Source: CAYUNA01 sp047629355
GTDB taxonomy: Bacteria; Bacteroidota; Bacteroidia; Chitinophagales; Saprospiraceae
NCBI GenBank assembly: GCA_047629355.1
Contig: JBLHWU010000159.1
Coordinates: 1 to 15,501, forward strand
Length of the DNA: 15,501 bases
Reading direction: 5' to 3'
Shown here in pieces: positions 1-7,600 of this stretch. The notes beneath the pieces were generated by a model. That model made no database searches. It worked only from the letters and a program-made list of their open reading frames with translations, and was not told the DNA's origin. Positions within the stretch are counted from its first letter, which is position 1, and each line of letters opens with the position of its first letter. A program made the translations under genes and the position numbers.

Positions 1-214
1 CCGATTTTGTGTATTGCTTTCGTAATTTTGACATCCTTTGTAATTTAGATTGTAAAGTAAATAATTTTTAATCTAACTACGTGTCCGATATCTTGACTAA
101 CTCCACTTCGAGCTTCGGCATCCTCCAAGCCATCTGAAAAGAAAACGTAGAAACAATTGGATATGCCGAGACGGGTAAGTTTTTATTTAATTCTTTTTAC
201 TGTACCAAAGTACA
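1..214. other. Left-edge stretch with no confident gene
   Basis: No convincing coding region is visible here. On the minus strand short frames are open across about 60-180, one of them ending at the stop near 85-90, but none has a recognisable start or domain. The minus-strand sequence around 95-140 (GCCGAAGCTCGAAGTGGAG and neighbours) weakly resembles the GC-rich hairpin part of the spacers at 8530-8560 and 11080-11110. It could be a decayed or distant repeat copy, or the last codons of a gene lying outside the window. Both readings are inference. Confidence 0.3.
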
Positions 215-260
215 GAATATAAAAAAGCCCGCAACTATTATTAAAATAGTTGCGGGCTTT
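215..260 (-). terminator. Rho-independent terminator downstream of the parA/RHH pair
   Basis: A perfect 16-bp stem pairs 224-239 (AAAGCCCGCAACTATT) with 245-260 around a 5-nt loop. Read on the minus strand, the stem is followed by a run of six T (complement of 218-223), the expected direction for ending the minus-strand operon 1847-473. On the plus strand no T-run follows, so it is probably one-directional. It lies about 210 bp beyond the stop codon at 473, and a palindromic element (262-425) sits between gene and terminator, which suggests insertion of that element into the 3' untranslated region. Confidence 0.75.
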
Positions 261-261
261 C

Positions 262-425
262 TTAGGAACGCGAAAAGAATAAAGTTACATTTTTGAGAGA
301 GCGATTTTGTTCCTAGTTTTTGCTTTGAAAGTGCGATTTATGTTGATATAATGAGCATTTTCAAAGTGAAAAATAGGAATCAAGTATCCTGTCAAAAAAG
401 TAACTTTATTTATTTCGCGTTCCTT
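262..425. repeat. Family-1 palindromic element, copy 1
   Basis: A 164-bp imperfect palindrome. Its ends are inverted copies of about 26 bp (TTAGGAACGCG... at 262 and ...CGCGTTCCTTA ending at 425, each followed inward by a version of AATAAAGTTAC). The centre is a hairpin pairing 323-334 with 355-366. The element is closely related to 8231-8396: the segment 309-377 differs from 8278-8347 at only about three positions. Its middle arms (about 286-307 against 378-402) pair poorly, whereas those of the second copy pair perfectly, so this copy looks partly decayed. No open reading frame, transposase or clear target-site duplication is seen. It is probably a non-autonomous hairpin element (MITE- or REP-like). 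Confidence 0.85.
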
Positions 426-472
426 ATGCCTAAAATTTGAGATTTACTTGTGCATTTCTGAGTCATGTGCTA

Positions 473-991
473 TTACCCATGCGTCGACTCATAATCAGTA
501 ATAAAACTCGCCACAATATCCCCCAAAATATCTTTCAAATACGCCTTTTCTTGCCGAGCAATTTTCTTCAATTTATCCAATTTTACTTTATCGCAAGTAA
601 AAGAAATTCGTTTTTTTGCATTCGGGTCATAAGTCAAGGAGCCAGAATCAAGCGTTTGACGAATCAGTGCATCCAAGCCACTTAATGGTCGGCGCGCACG
701 TTGAGTGCGCTCGATAGACTTCGATTTGCCGTTCAAATTCTTGCGCGGTGCAACCCGTTGTCCCTGCAATTTTTCTTCTACCACTTCCGACAAGCTACCG
801 TCAAAAAGAGAATCAAGGTCGGTTGTAAAATTTTTTCGGGAAGATCGTTTTTTGGGAGTCGAGGTCGTAGATTTTGCTTGCGCTGCTGTTTTGTCCTCCT
901 TTTCTTCCACGAGCAAGCCTCGGTCAAAAGTTTCCTCATGAACCTCTCCAAAAATACTTTCAAGCCCGTCTGTAAATCGTTTCTTACTCAA
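473..991 (-). CDS. Small basic protein with predicted ribbon-helix-helix C-terminus, partner of ParA
   Basis: This 172-residue product starts at TTG (989-991); an in-frame stop lies just upstream and no ATG offers an alternative. Residues about 127-168 read as a basic strand (KKRISFTCD) followed by two helices (KLDKLKKIARQEKAYLKDILGDIV in two parts), the arrangement of ribbon-helix-helix DNA-binding domains that serve as centromere binders in many ParA systems. The N-terminal 125 residues are low-complexity and charged, and carry three related short motifs: KRFTDGLESIFGE (about 4-16), KNFTTDLDSLFDG (53-65) and RPLSGLDALIRQ (101-112). It lies 91 bp downstream of parA on the same strand and ends before the terminator at 215-260. 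I recognise the architecture, not a named family. A role as ParB-like adaptor is inferred from fold and context. Confidence 0.7.
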   Translation of the reverse strand: MSKKRFTDGLESIFGEVHEETFDRGLLVEEKEDKTAAQAKSTTSTPKKRSSRKNFTTDLDSLFDGSLSEVVEEKLQGQRVAPRKNLNGKSKSIERTQRARRPLSGLDALIRQTLDSGSLTYDPNAKKRISFTCDKVKLDKLKKIARQEKAYLKDILGDIVASFITDYESTHG

Positions 992-1007
992 AATTACGGG
1001 TATTTAA

Positions 1008-1032
1008 TCACCAAAAAGCGGGCTTTTTAGTG
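1008..1032 (-). other. Intercistronic hairpin between parA and the RHH gene
   Basis: AAAAAG (1013-1018) and CTTTTT (1023-1028) pair around a CGGG loop, with a few extra outer pairs (CAC/GTG). On the minus strand this forms a small stem with a U-rich 3' arm in the 91-nt gap between the parA stop and the TTG start of the next gene. It could attenuate or process the transcript and set the ratio of ParA to its partner. The stem is short, so it may not terminate transcription. Confidence 0.35.
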
Positions 1033-1082
1033 GGTAGTTTATTAAAATCAAATCTATGGTTTGAGTATAAATTTGATTGTTG

Positions 1083-1847
1083 TTATGCTGATACGCCAGT
1101 CTCCGTACGCTCCAGAATTTCTTTACAAAGTGCGAGATAATCTTTCGCTCCTTTACTTTTGCTGCTATATCTAAAAATATCTTGTCGTTGCGCCGGAGCT
1201 TCTGCCAAAGAGACATTGTCTCGAATCATCGTATCAAACACTTTTTGTCCAAAATACTTCCGTATTGTATCCACAACGTCGCGGTTCAATACTTTTCGAT
1301 GGTCGTACATGGTGGCAATAACGCCTCCAATTTCCAGTTTTTTATTCAAACGGAAACGTACTTTATCAATCACTTGCTTGATTTTTGCTAAACCTTGTAA
1401 AGCCAAAAATTCCGTCTGCAAAGGAATATAGACATAATCGCTACTCGTCAATGCATTTAAGGTCAATAATCCTAAGGATGGCGGACAGTCAATGATGATA
1501 AAATCGTATTCATTTTTGACAGGTTCAAACAATTCACGCAAGATGAACTCTCGCCCAGCTTCGTTAATCAACTCCATTTCCGCACCCGATAAGTCAAGCG
1601 TGGACATCACGACATCTAGTCCTTCTGTGACATTGTAAGGAACTAATTCGGATTCACCGCGAAGGGCTTCGTATATGGTTTCTCGCTGTCGGGGAATACC
1701 CAGAGAAAGAGATAGATTGGCTTGTGGGTCCAAGTCAATCAGCAGTACTCGTCGTCCAAGCTGCGCCATGCCAGCACCGATATTAATTGCACTAGTGGTC
1801 TTGCCCACCCCTCCTTTGTGGTTTAATAGAGAAATAATTTTTCCCAT
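1083..1847 (-). CDS. parA: ParA/Soj family deviant Walker A ATPase
   Basis: This 254-residue protein belongs to the ParA/MinD superfamily, whose members bind ATP, dimerise, coat nucleoid DNA nonspecifically and move a plasmid, chromosome region or protein cargo. The deviant Walker A motif KGGVGKTT is at residues 11-18 with the signature lysine, Walker A' (LLIDLDPQAN) at 35-44, and Walker B (DFIIIDCPPSLG) at 115-126. The length matches short chromosomal Soj-type proteins without an N-terminal DNA-binding domain. The ATG at 1845-1847 is the natural start because the P-loop follows at the usual distance. The downstream gene is not a classical ParB but a small RHH-type protein, a layout more typical of plasmids or of cargo-positioning systems than of the main chromosomal parABS locus. 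The ATPase assignment is secure; the cargo is unknown. Confidence 0.93.
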   Translation of the reverse strand: MGKIISLLNHKGGVGKTTSAINIGAGMAQLGRRVLLIDLDPQANLSLSLGIPRQRETIYEALRGESELVPYNVTEGLDVVMSTLDLSGAEMELINEAGREFILRELFEPVKNEYDFIIIDCPPSLGLLTLNALTSSDYVYIPLQTEFLALQGLAKIKQVIDKVRFRLNKKLEIGGVIATMYDHRKVLNRDVVDTIRKYFGQKVFDTMIRDNVSLAEAPAQRQDIFRYSSKSKGAKDYLALCKEILERTETGVSA

Positions 1848-1867
1848 GTTGCTCGTCGTTTTTCTTA

Positions 1868-1879
1868 AATCAGCTGATT
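1868..1879. promoter_or_regulatory. Perfect 12-bp palindrome upstream of parA, possible operator
   Basis: AATCAGCTGATT is a perfect palindrome about 20 bp upstream of the parA start codon; a related half (TAGCTGAAG) lies at about 1890-1898. ParA/RHH operons are often autorepressed by the RHH protein at sites in the leader, so this is a candidate operator. That role is inferred only from position and symmetry. Confidence 0.25.
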
Positions 1880-1955
1880 AATAGTAAAATAGCTGAAGGT
1901 TTTCTCAAAAAATGAAAGATAGAGACTTTTTCTTGTTCGTCAAACAAATCTATTG

Positions 1956-1989
1956 CAAAAATAGGAAATTAATTCACTTTTCTTACAAA
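1956..1989 (-). promoter_or_regulatory. Candidate Bacteroidota promoter for parA
   Basis: On the minus strand, 1963-1956 reads TATTTTTG, an exact match to the -7 consensus TAnnTTTG of Bacteroidota primary-sigma promoters. A TTTG that could serve as the -33 box lies at 1989-1986, with 22 bp between the two, slightly more than the usual 19-21. Transcription would begin near 1949, giving a leader of roughly 100 nt that includes the palindrome at 1868-1879. The surrounding DNA is very AT-rich, so a chance match is possible. Confidence 0.4.
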
Positions 1990-2186
1990 TATATTAATTT
2001 ATAATGTATTTAAAATTTATATCACTTTAGGAATTATTTTCAAAAAATAGTAGTTATTTGCCTATAGATAACGAGATTGTTATAAGAATAAACTACTTTT
2101 CTATTAATAGTATTCGGATAGGTTTTTTTAACCGTTACTAATTCTATATTAAGACTTTTGTGTCGTTTTCTATCAATAGGTAGTTT
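1990..2186. other. AT-rich spacer between divergent genes
   Basis: This part of the 1848-2416 spacer is very AT-rich with many stops in all frames, and no gene is seen. Loose inverted repeats are present (AATAGTAGTT near 2046 against AACTACTTTTC near 2092), but nothing can be named. Together with the parA leader and the hairpin element at 2187-2306 it makes up the gap between parA and the acetyltransferase gene. Confidence 0.35.
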
Positions 2187-2306
2187 GATGGGCAAAATTG
2201 GGATTAAGTCGAATTTTGCCCATCACAAACATCCAGCCCGCTGTCTTCGGCGACGGGGGAGAGAGACTGGAGTGAGAAAAATGGTTTTGAAACTATTTTT
2301 CTCACT
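2187..2306 (+). repeat. Hairpin cluster, possible family-2 structured element
   Basis: Three stems lie in a row. The first is a perfect 13-bp stem (GATGGGCAAAATT at 2187-2199 with 2212-2224). The second is a small GC-rich stem enclosed by CCAG/CTGG (2232-2270), with CCCG/CGGG inside. The third is a 17-bp stem pairing 2271-2287 with 2290-2306, containing one G-T pair and a 2-nt loop. The order, a first hairpin, then a GC-rich hairpin, then a purine-rich GGAGTGAG-like stretch and a long stem centred on GGTTT-TG-AAACT, matches 8487-8598, whose last stem is centred on GGTTT-ATG-AAACC. The shared architecture suggests a distant member of the same family. The primary sequence match is weak, so membership is tentative. 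Confidence 0.5.
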
Positions 2307-2416
2307 CAAAGTTCCTTTGTGTCTGGCATCGAATTTAAGAGTCTTAAAGTAGAACTAAATAACTGCTAAATTGATTGAACAACCTTGCTTGACTTCCTAA
2401 TTCAAATTTACAAAGC

Positions 2417-2968
2417 ATGAGACCATTTATAAAAGTCGATAATCAAATAACGTTGCATCTTCCACATATTGACTTGGCTGATGATATTTTCCGAGCTGTT
2501 GATAGTCAACGCGGTTATCTGCGTGAATGGCTGCCGTGGGTCGATGGTACAAAAACGGTCAAGGATACGCTCGCATTCATCAATGAATCTATTGAAAAGA
2601 ACAAAACTGGCGAACGCTTGACTACCTTTATATATAATGATGTTGATTTGGCGGGGTCTATTAGTTTTGTTAATTTTGAAAAAAAACAGAAAATGGGCGA
2701 GATTGGCTATTGGTTGCACCGAGATATGCAGCAGCAAGGTATTATGACGAAAACTTGCCAACGATTTATTGACTATGCCTTCCGCACCAAAGCGTTGAAC
2801 CGAATTGAGGTAAAAGTAGCCAGCCAAAATCTAAAAAGCCAAGTTATTCCAAATCGATTAGGATTCACTCACGAAGGCACGTTGCGAGAAGCCTTTTTGA
2901 TGTACGGAGAATTTCAAGACCTCGAATTATTTAGTCTGTTAAAACGAGAATGGACAAACCAAGCGTAG
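2417..2968 (+). CDS. RimL/RimJ-like GNAT N-acetyltransferase
   Basis: This 183-residue protein transfers an acetyl group from acetyl-CoA to an amine. Members of the RimL/RimJ/YdaF group modify ribosomal protein N-termini or other cytoplasmic substrates. The start of the fold is RPFIKVDNQITLHL; GEIGYWL (94-100) is the beta4 strand. The acetyl-CoA pyrophosphate-binding turn is QQQGIMT (105-111), a loose version of Q/RxxGxG/A. The late motif with N-S then RLGFTHEGTLR (about 138-157) is the typical alpha4-beta6 region of this subgroup. Length is normal and the protein looks intact. No Shine-Dalgarno sequence precedes the ATG, as is common in Bacteroidota. The gene stands alone, with structured DNA upstream and a 251-bp spacer downstream. 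The substrate cannot be told from sequence. Confidence 0.88.
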   Translation: MRPFIKVDNQITLHLPHIDLADDIFRAVDSQRGYLREWLPWVDGTKTVKDTLAFINESIEKNKTGERLTTFIYNDVDLAGSISFVNFEKKQKMGEIGYWLHRDMQQQGIMTKTCQRFIDYAFRTKALNRIEVKVASQNLKSQVIPNRLGFTHEGTLREAFLMYGEFQDLELFSLLKREWTNQA

Positions 2969-3140
2969 ACTTTCGTGTGCTGTCAACCTTGCGCTGTCTA
3001 AACAGCTTGTTTGATATGTTAAAATAGTTAAAACAACCAACAAAAACAAAATTTTAAAACGATTCTCTCAAACAATTTATACTTTTAAAAGGCCGATTTA
3101 TGCTTGTTTTTATATTAAAAACTCAAAAAATTTCAAAATA

Positions 3141-3167
3141 ATTTGTTTTATGCCATTATTTGTTTTA
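3141..3167 (+). promoter_or_regulatory. Direct repeat upstream of the S24 repressor, possible operator
   Basis: ATTTGTTTTA occurs at 3141-3150 and again at 3158-3167, a 17-bp spacing, about 50-80 bp upstream of the repressor start. Repeated sites in front of an S24/LexA-like repressor gene are often its own operators. The whole 2969-3219 spacer is AT-rich and otherwise shows only poly-A/T tracts, so chance repetition is a real alternative. Confidence 0.25.
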
Positions 3168-3219
3168 ATTTTACCGTCGTAATCAAGAAATTAATGTTTT
3201 AAAATTAAAATCTTCAAAC

Positions 3220-3948
3220 ATGATTAGAGAAGACCGTTTGATATTAAATGAGCGCTTTGTAAAGGTTTTTGAACTTTTAGAGGAACGAGGCGTGGTCGTT
3301 AAAAATGACCGAAATGGTAAAGGGATGGGAGATTTTGCCGAAAAATTATTAGGCAATCGAGCTTACGGTCACATCATCCGTGCTTACCTGAATGAAGGCG
3401 ATAAACGCGTAATTAGTTACTCTCAAGCTCGCACATTGTGCCGTGAGTTTGGCGTGAGTGAAACGTATATGTTGGATGGTGTTGGTACCCCTTTCGGCTT
3501 TGATTTGCCACCTGTCAACGTCAATTCAGAAGGCGTTACGACGGGTAATATCCTTTATACTTCAACCGAAGCTTTTGCGGGTGCTGCTTTAGGGGCGGAC
3601 TCTTTTACGAAAGAGGACAATGCCTATTTTTCTGTTCCAGGATTGAGTGGTAACGGCTTAGTTGCCTTTCCAATTAATGGTAATAGTATGGAACCGGTCA
3701 TTCAAGACGGTGATATGGTTGTTTGCCGCCAAATTGAAAGCGTTGAAAACCTCGTTGAAAACGATATTTACGCTATTAAAAATAATGGACAGTTGTGGGT
3801 GAAATATGTTCAGAAAATTTACCACGGTAAACGTTGTACGCACCTCAAATTAATTTCTGCCAATCATTTAGAACACGATCCGTTTATTGAAGAAGTGAGC
3901 GTACATACTCGATTGTACAAAGTAATTCGACGAGTTAGTACGTTTTAA
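3220..3948 (+). CDS. XRE-like transcriptional regulator with S24 (LexA-like) peptidase domain
   Basis: This 242-residue protein has an N-terminal DNA-binding part (about 8-95; the segment ISYSQARTLCREFGVSETYML reads as helix-turn-helix, split here at about 65-85) and a C-terminal S24 domain (about 135-238). The S24 part shows NGNSMEPVIQDGD at 153-165, with the catalytic-type serine S156, and LWVKYVQKI at 192-200, with the matching lysine K195. An Ala-Gly pair at 120-121 (EAFAGAALG) lies in the linker where LexA/CI-type repressors cut themselves. Both catalytic residues and a plausible cleavage site are therefore present, so self-cleavage during DNA damage is possible. Related proteins are phage repressors or stand-alone stress regulators. 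No phage structural genes are nearby, so the target genes are unknown. The ATG at 3220 gives the full fold. Confidence 0.85.
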   Translation: MIREDRLILNERFVKVFELLEERGVVVKNDRNGKGMGDFAEKLLGNRAYGHIIRAYLNEGDKRVISYSQARTLCREFGVSETYMLDGVGTPFGFDLPPVNVNSEGVTTGNILYTSTEAFAGAALGADSFTKEDNAYFSVPGLSGNGLVAFPINGNSMEPVIQDGDMVVCRQIESVENLVENDIYAIKNNGQLWVKYVQKIYHGKRCTHLKLISANHLEHDPFIEEVSVHTRLYKVIRRVSTF

Positions 3949-3960
3949 GAAACTTTTCGT

Positions 3961-4171
3961 CTGAAATATTTTGCAAGATATGGGGAAATGCCGTCTATCT
4001 GCTGTGCAAAATATTTCAGAATAAAGTTAATCTTCTGTTCTAAAAAATCCAAAGAGTTTTGTGTTAGTTTTCCTACTCATGCGCACTGTCGCATGGGTTA
4101 TATATCCTGCTGTTTAAAGTGATTCTGTATCCCGTCCGAGTGTAGTACTACGGACGGGATTCTTTTTTTTT
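3961..4171 (+). ncRNA. Candidate structured 3' UTR or small RNA
   Basis: Between the S24 stop and a strong terminator lie about 200 nt that are highly structured and without a gene. A perfect 15-bp stem pairs CTGAAATATTTTGCA (3961-3975) with 4005-4019, and an inner 5-bp stem (AGATA/TATCT, 3976-3980 with 3996-4000) encloses a loop containing GGGGAAATGCC. A second hairpin has CATGCG (4079-4084) paired with CGCATG (4091-4096). The terminator at 4129-4171 closes the unit. This could be the 3' UTR of the S24 gene or an independent small RNA. I do not see the conserved cores of tmRNA, RNase P RNA or SRP RNA. No clear promoter was found inside, so a processed 3' UTR is as likely as a separate gene. 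Confidence 0.4.
4129..4171 (+). terminator. Rho-independent terminator downstream of the S24 gene
   Basis: A perfect 10-bp GC-rich stem, ATCCCGTCCG (4129-4138) with CGGACGGGAT (4151-4160), carries a 12-nt loop and is followed by TCTTTTTTTTT. The T-run on the plus strand gives its direction. It would end transcription from the repressor gene, or from a small RNA in the spacer. Confidence 0.88.
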
Positions 4172-4186
4172 CGCTGAATAATTGGT

Positions 4187-4214
4187 TTATTCGCCGCAGA
4201 ATGTGCGGAAAATA
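4187..4214. other. Small hairpin with internal loop
   Basis: CCGCA (4194-4198) pairs with TGCGG (4204-4208), and TTATT (4187-4191) pairs with AATAA beyond a 2-nt internal loop. It lies between the terminator at 4129-4171 and the palindromic element at 4287-4494. No function is evident; it may be a decayed repeat. Confidence 0.3.
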
Positions 4215-4286
4215 AAGGATGATAATTGCTTTTATTACGGAATAGCCGTAGCGCGGTGGCTTTCTTAAACTTTTACTCGTTTAATA

Positions 4287-4494
4287 GTGCCGCCATGCTG
4301 TGGTTTTTGTTTGTTGTTTATCTATTTGGTTCTTTTGCAAATTCCGTGATTCGCAATAGAGCTTGGAGCTTCGAGAAATCTCCAAGCTCAGAAATTACTA
4401 GTGGTTGGCGCTTTCGTAGAAGCGCCAACCACTAATAAAATAATCCACGGGAATTTGTCAAAGTGCCATCTATTTCTACCAAGAGGGGCGGCAC
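4287..4494. repeat. Nested palindromic element of about 208 bp
   Basis: The outer ends are inverted copies: GTGCCGCC at 4287-4294 and GGCGGCAC at 4487-4494. A second inverted pair, CAAATTCCGTG (4338-4348) and CACGGGAATTTG (4446-4457), continues the palindrome with one extra base. Two perfect hairpins stand inside: a 10-bp stem GAGCTTGGAG (4359-4368 with 4380-4389) and a 15-bp stem 4399-4413 with 4420-4434 (TAGTGGTTGGCGCTT). The organisation, long imperfect arms around internal hairpins, matches the other spacer elements in the window, but the sequence is different. No protein is encoded; the short open frame across it is a by-product of the palindrome. Confidence 0.7.
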
Positions 4495-4603
4495 CCTGTG
4501 CCTAACTTTACAGTAAAAGCGAAATTCGATAAAGCCTTAATTCACATATTCTTGAAATTAGTAGTTAGTTGTAGTCCATAATTTTCACCATAGAGCCATT
4601 GTT

Positions 4604-7600
4604 TTAAAACGTCGCCGCCATCTGAGCCCTTCCCACATGGATCACTCGCGCCGTCCCCGTTTTCCGCCCCTCATACCCAATACTCAACTGAATGTTCCGC
4701 GCCAATTTTCTATCAATCGTCACATTCCAAAGGTAATTATTACCATTTTGTAAACCATTTAAAAATGCAAAACCTACTGCCGAATTTGTTTCTCCATCAA
4801 AGGCAACTTTTACAAATGAAAACTCGGTTTCTACTGAAGTTTTTGAGGATTTATTGAATTTTAATTCCCAACCCAAATCGTGTTTTGTAGAACTTTCACC
4901 ATTATCGCCGACGGTATTTTCGCTACTTTCATAAGCATAAGATACGCCCATTCGGAAGTTCTTTTTGGGCTGCCAACGCAAGGTTGGTTGTAGCATATAA
5001 GATTCGATGTTAAAGTTGTTTTCAGTTGTCGTTTCGTTCACTCTCTGCTTTCGATTTTGAGAAATCTCTGCCGTTGTGCTGAAAGTTTTGGAAAGGTTCC
5101 ATCGCCATTTTAAAAATTGCTTATCCGTTCGTCGACTATCAAAACCAGAACTTAACAGACTTTTAATTTCATTAATCGACATTCCTACTTGAATATCAAA
5201 CTTCGGGTCAGCTCGATTAAAAAATAGGGTATTCCGAATATTCGAATTGGTCGAAACCAGGGTCGTATCAGCAATATTTAATTGAAATGGGTTCCACGGC
5301 GAAACGTCGGCATCGTCCCTTACTTTTCGAGAAATTTGTAACGAAGATTGAGTTGAAAGTTTGGTCAACAATTTTTTAAAACCCTTCTTTTCACTAAACC
5401 AAATCGCCTTCGGTTCAAGCCGGATAGATTGATTAAAAACAACATTATTCGTCCGAATAAATTCATCGGTATAACGCACAAATCTATCAACTGTCCCATT
5501 TCCAAAAGGCGAAATTTCTACTTCCGAGACCTGAATTACACTATCTATATTGTAGTCATTCCAAATATACGCACCGGTTCCTTCTTGATTTTCATCGAAA
5601 AAAAACTCGATTTTTCGCTCTTGCCCGCTACCGACTTCATAAGTTGTATTGGTCTGAATAGAACCATCGTATAAACTCCAATTGTGATTCAAACGCCCCA
5701 GAAAAGTCTCGGAAGGTTCATTACTGGTCAAGGTCTCGTTTTTGATTTCTAATTGTCTATAAGTGAAATTTATACCCAAAGTGGACAAAAACCGCCGTTT
5801 CTTTTTATTCTTTCGCCGATTCCGAAAACTACTTTGAATATTCACTTCCGACCCAACTGTCGAAGCCGCAAAATCTTGCCCCGCCGGCGCATAATCCAAT
5901 CGCTGCCGGAAATTTGCTAAGAAATTGATTTTATCATTCTTCGGCGTTTCAATAAAAACATTGTACACATCAAAATTAAAACTATTGGATTGCAGGGTAT
6001 CTGATTGCTGATTTTGACCAAATTTGGTGTAGCGTTCATTTTGTTCACGCTCACCCGTCATACCTATGCGCCAAAATTTCTTACCCGTTGAATCTCGAAA
6101 AATAGGCATTACAATAGTGAATTTTGGTCTAAAGAAACGGCTCGTTTCTTCCGTCTCTTTTGTTTCTAAAAGATTGCCTTCTGCTCGAATTTCCCAACCA
6201 TTCTTTAAAAAGGAATAGGTCGCGACATGCTTCAATCCTTCATACAAACTATCCCGAAAAAAGCCACTAAAATTATATTCCAATGTCCCTGATTTTTTGC
6301 TGCGCAACCGCAAACTACCGCTTCCTAAATGTTCGGTCGCCTTGAAGGAATTTATTGAATTAATATTCCAATCGCGCGTAAATTCTGCTGTACGATACGG
6401 ATTCAAATCTTCAAAACGGGACTGTTTGTATTCATAGCTGACTTCCGTTTCGAGCCGCAAATTTTTATTTAAATTAAAGTCATTTTCAAAATTAGTAAAT
6501 GCTGCTAAGCCTACATTGTCACCATCATCTTTCGGCGAAATTCGATTTAAATCCTGATTGCTCAACGCAATTTCTGACCGAAAACGATTGTTTTTTGAAA
6601 ATTCATATTCTGCGCCAAGTGTGTACAACTGCTGTTGCTTTGGCGTGATAATGGAAATGCGAGCGATGTAATTTCCCCGAATTTCACAACCCGTATATTC
6701 GTAAACTTGTCCATTCGCTAAATTATCGGCATCCAAAGAATAAAAGCCCGTCCCCGCTTGCACCAATGAAAAACGCGCTGCATATAAGGCCGAATCTGGA
6801 TTGGTCGAATAGATTAAAACACTATCGGGCGCGCCACAAATATCGGCATGTGGATTAGCAATTAACTTATATAAAACCCGAAACGCTGTGTACTCATCCA
6901 CCCGATTAATGCCAGTCGTTGTTGCGCTAAATGGGTCGTCGCCTGCATTGAAAAGCGAGTCTCGTTCGGCAGCAGAAAATTCGTCATCAACGGGGATTTT
7001 GCCATCTTGCTCTGAAAAAATATTTAAGTATGCTCGGAATTTATCGCCTTGTTTATACTCAAAATTCCCTGCGTACATCGAGCGCGTATAATTATCTACC
7101 GAATATTCAAATTCGATAATAATTCGACTATCTTTCGTAATCAATCGGCGCGGCGTAAACGTAATATCTCCCGCATTATAATCAATCACATAATCTTCTT
7201 CGAGTCCTCGCGTCATCAGTTTTCCATCAATCCAAACCCGTTCCGTTCCCGCTAAAACGATGATGAAACGTTCGCCTTCTGCGCCTTCCAAACGATACGG
7301 ACCTTGATTACCCTCTTCTGCTGTAATGTCTTGTCTTGCTGTTTTTCCTCGCGAAATTGCAATACTCGCACCACTTGATAGTATTCCCTTTTTCTTAAAA
7401 ACTTCGGAAATATTACTATACGTCGCGCCCTGCATTTTTTTGAAATAATTCATAAAATAACTCTGCGGCGGTCGCACGCCCAACTCATAATCTCCCGCAA
7501 TAAGCTTATTATTATCTTTTGAAATTTGAATAAAAATCTTATCAAACTCATTCAATTGCTGTGTATTCCCTTCAGGCTGTAGTGGAATATTATTATCAGA

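Noticed and set aside
437..1030. Several plus-strand open frames opposite the RHH gene
   Set aside because: They overlap a minus-strand gene with better coding character and a sensible operon position, and show no domain.
2158..2352. 64-codon open frame on the plus strand
   Set aside because: It runs through the hairpin cluster 2187-2306; its composition follows the palindromes and not a protein.
2408..2827. 139-codon minus-strand frame
   Set aside because: It is antisense to the clear GNAT acetyltransferase gene and has no recognisable motif.
3220..3948. Remnant prophage around the S24 repressor
   Set aside because: No integrase, structural or lysis genes are nearby; stand-alone S24 regulators are common.
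3961..4171. A known housekeeping RNA such as tmRNA, SRP RNA or RNase P RNA
   Set aside because: None of the conserved cores of these RNAs could be found by eye; the region is only kept as a candidate structured RNA.
4226..4435. 69-codon plus-strand frame
   Set aside because: It lies over the nested palindrome 4287-4494 and ends in the hairpin; no protein features are seen.
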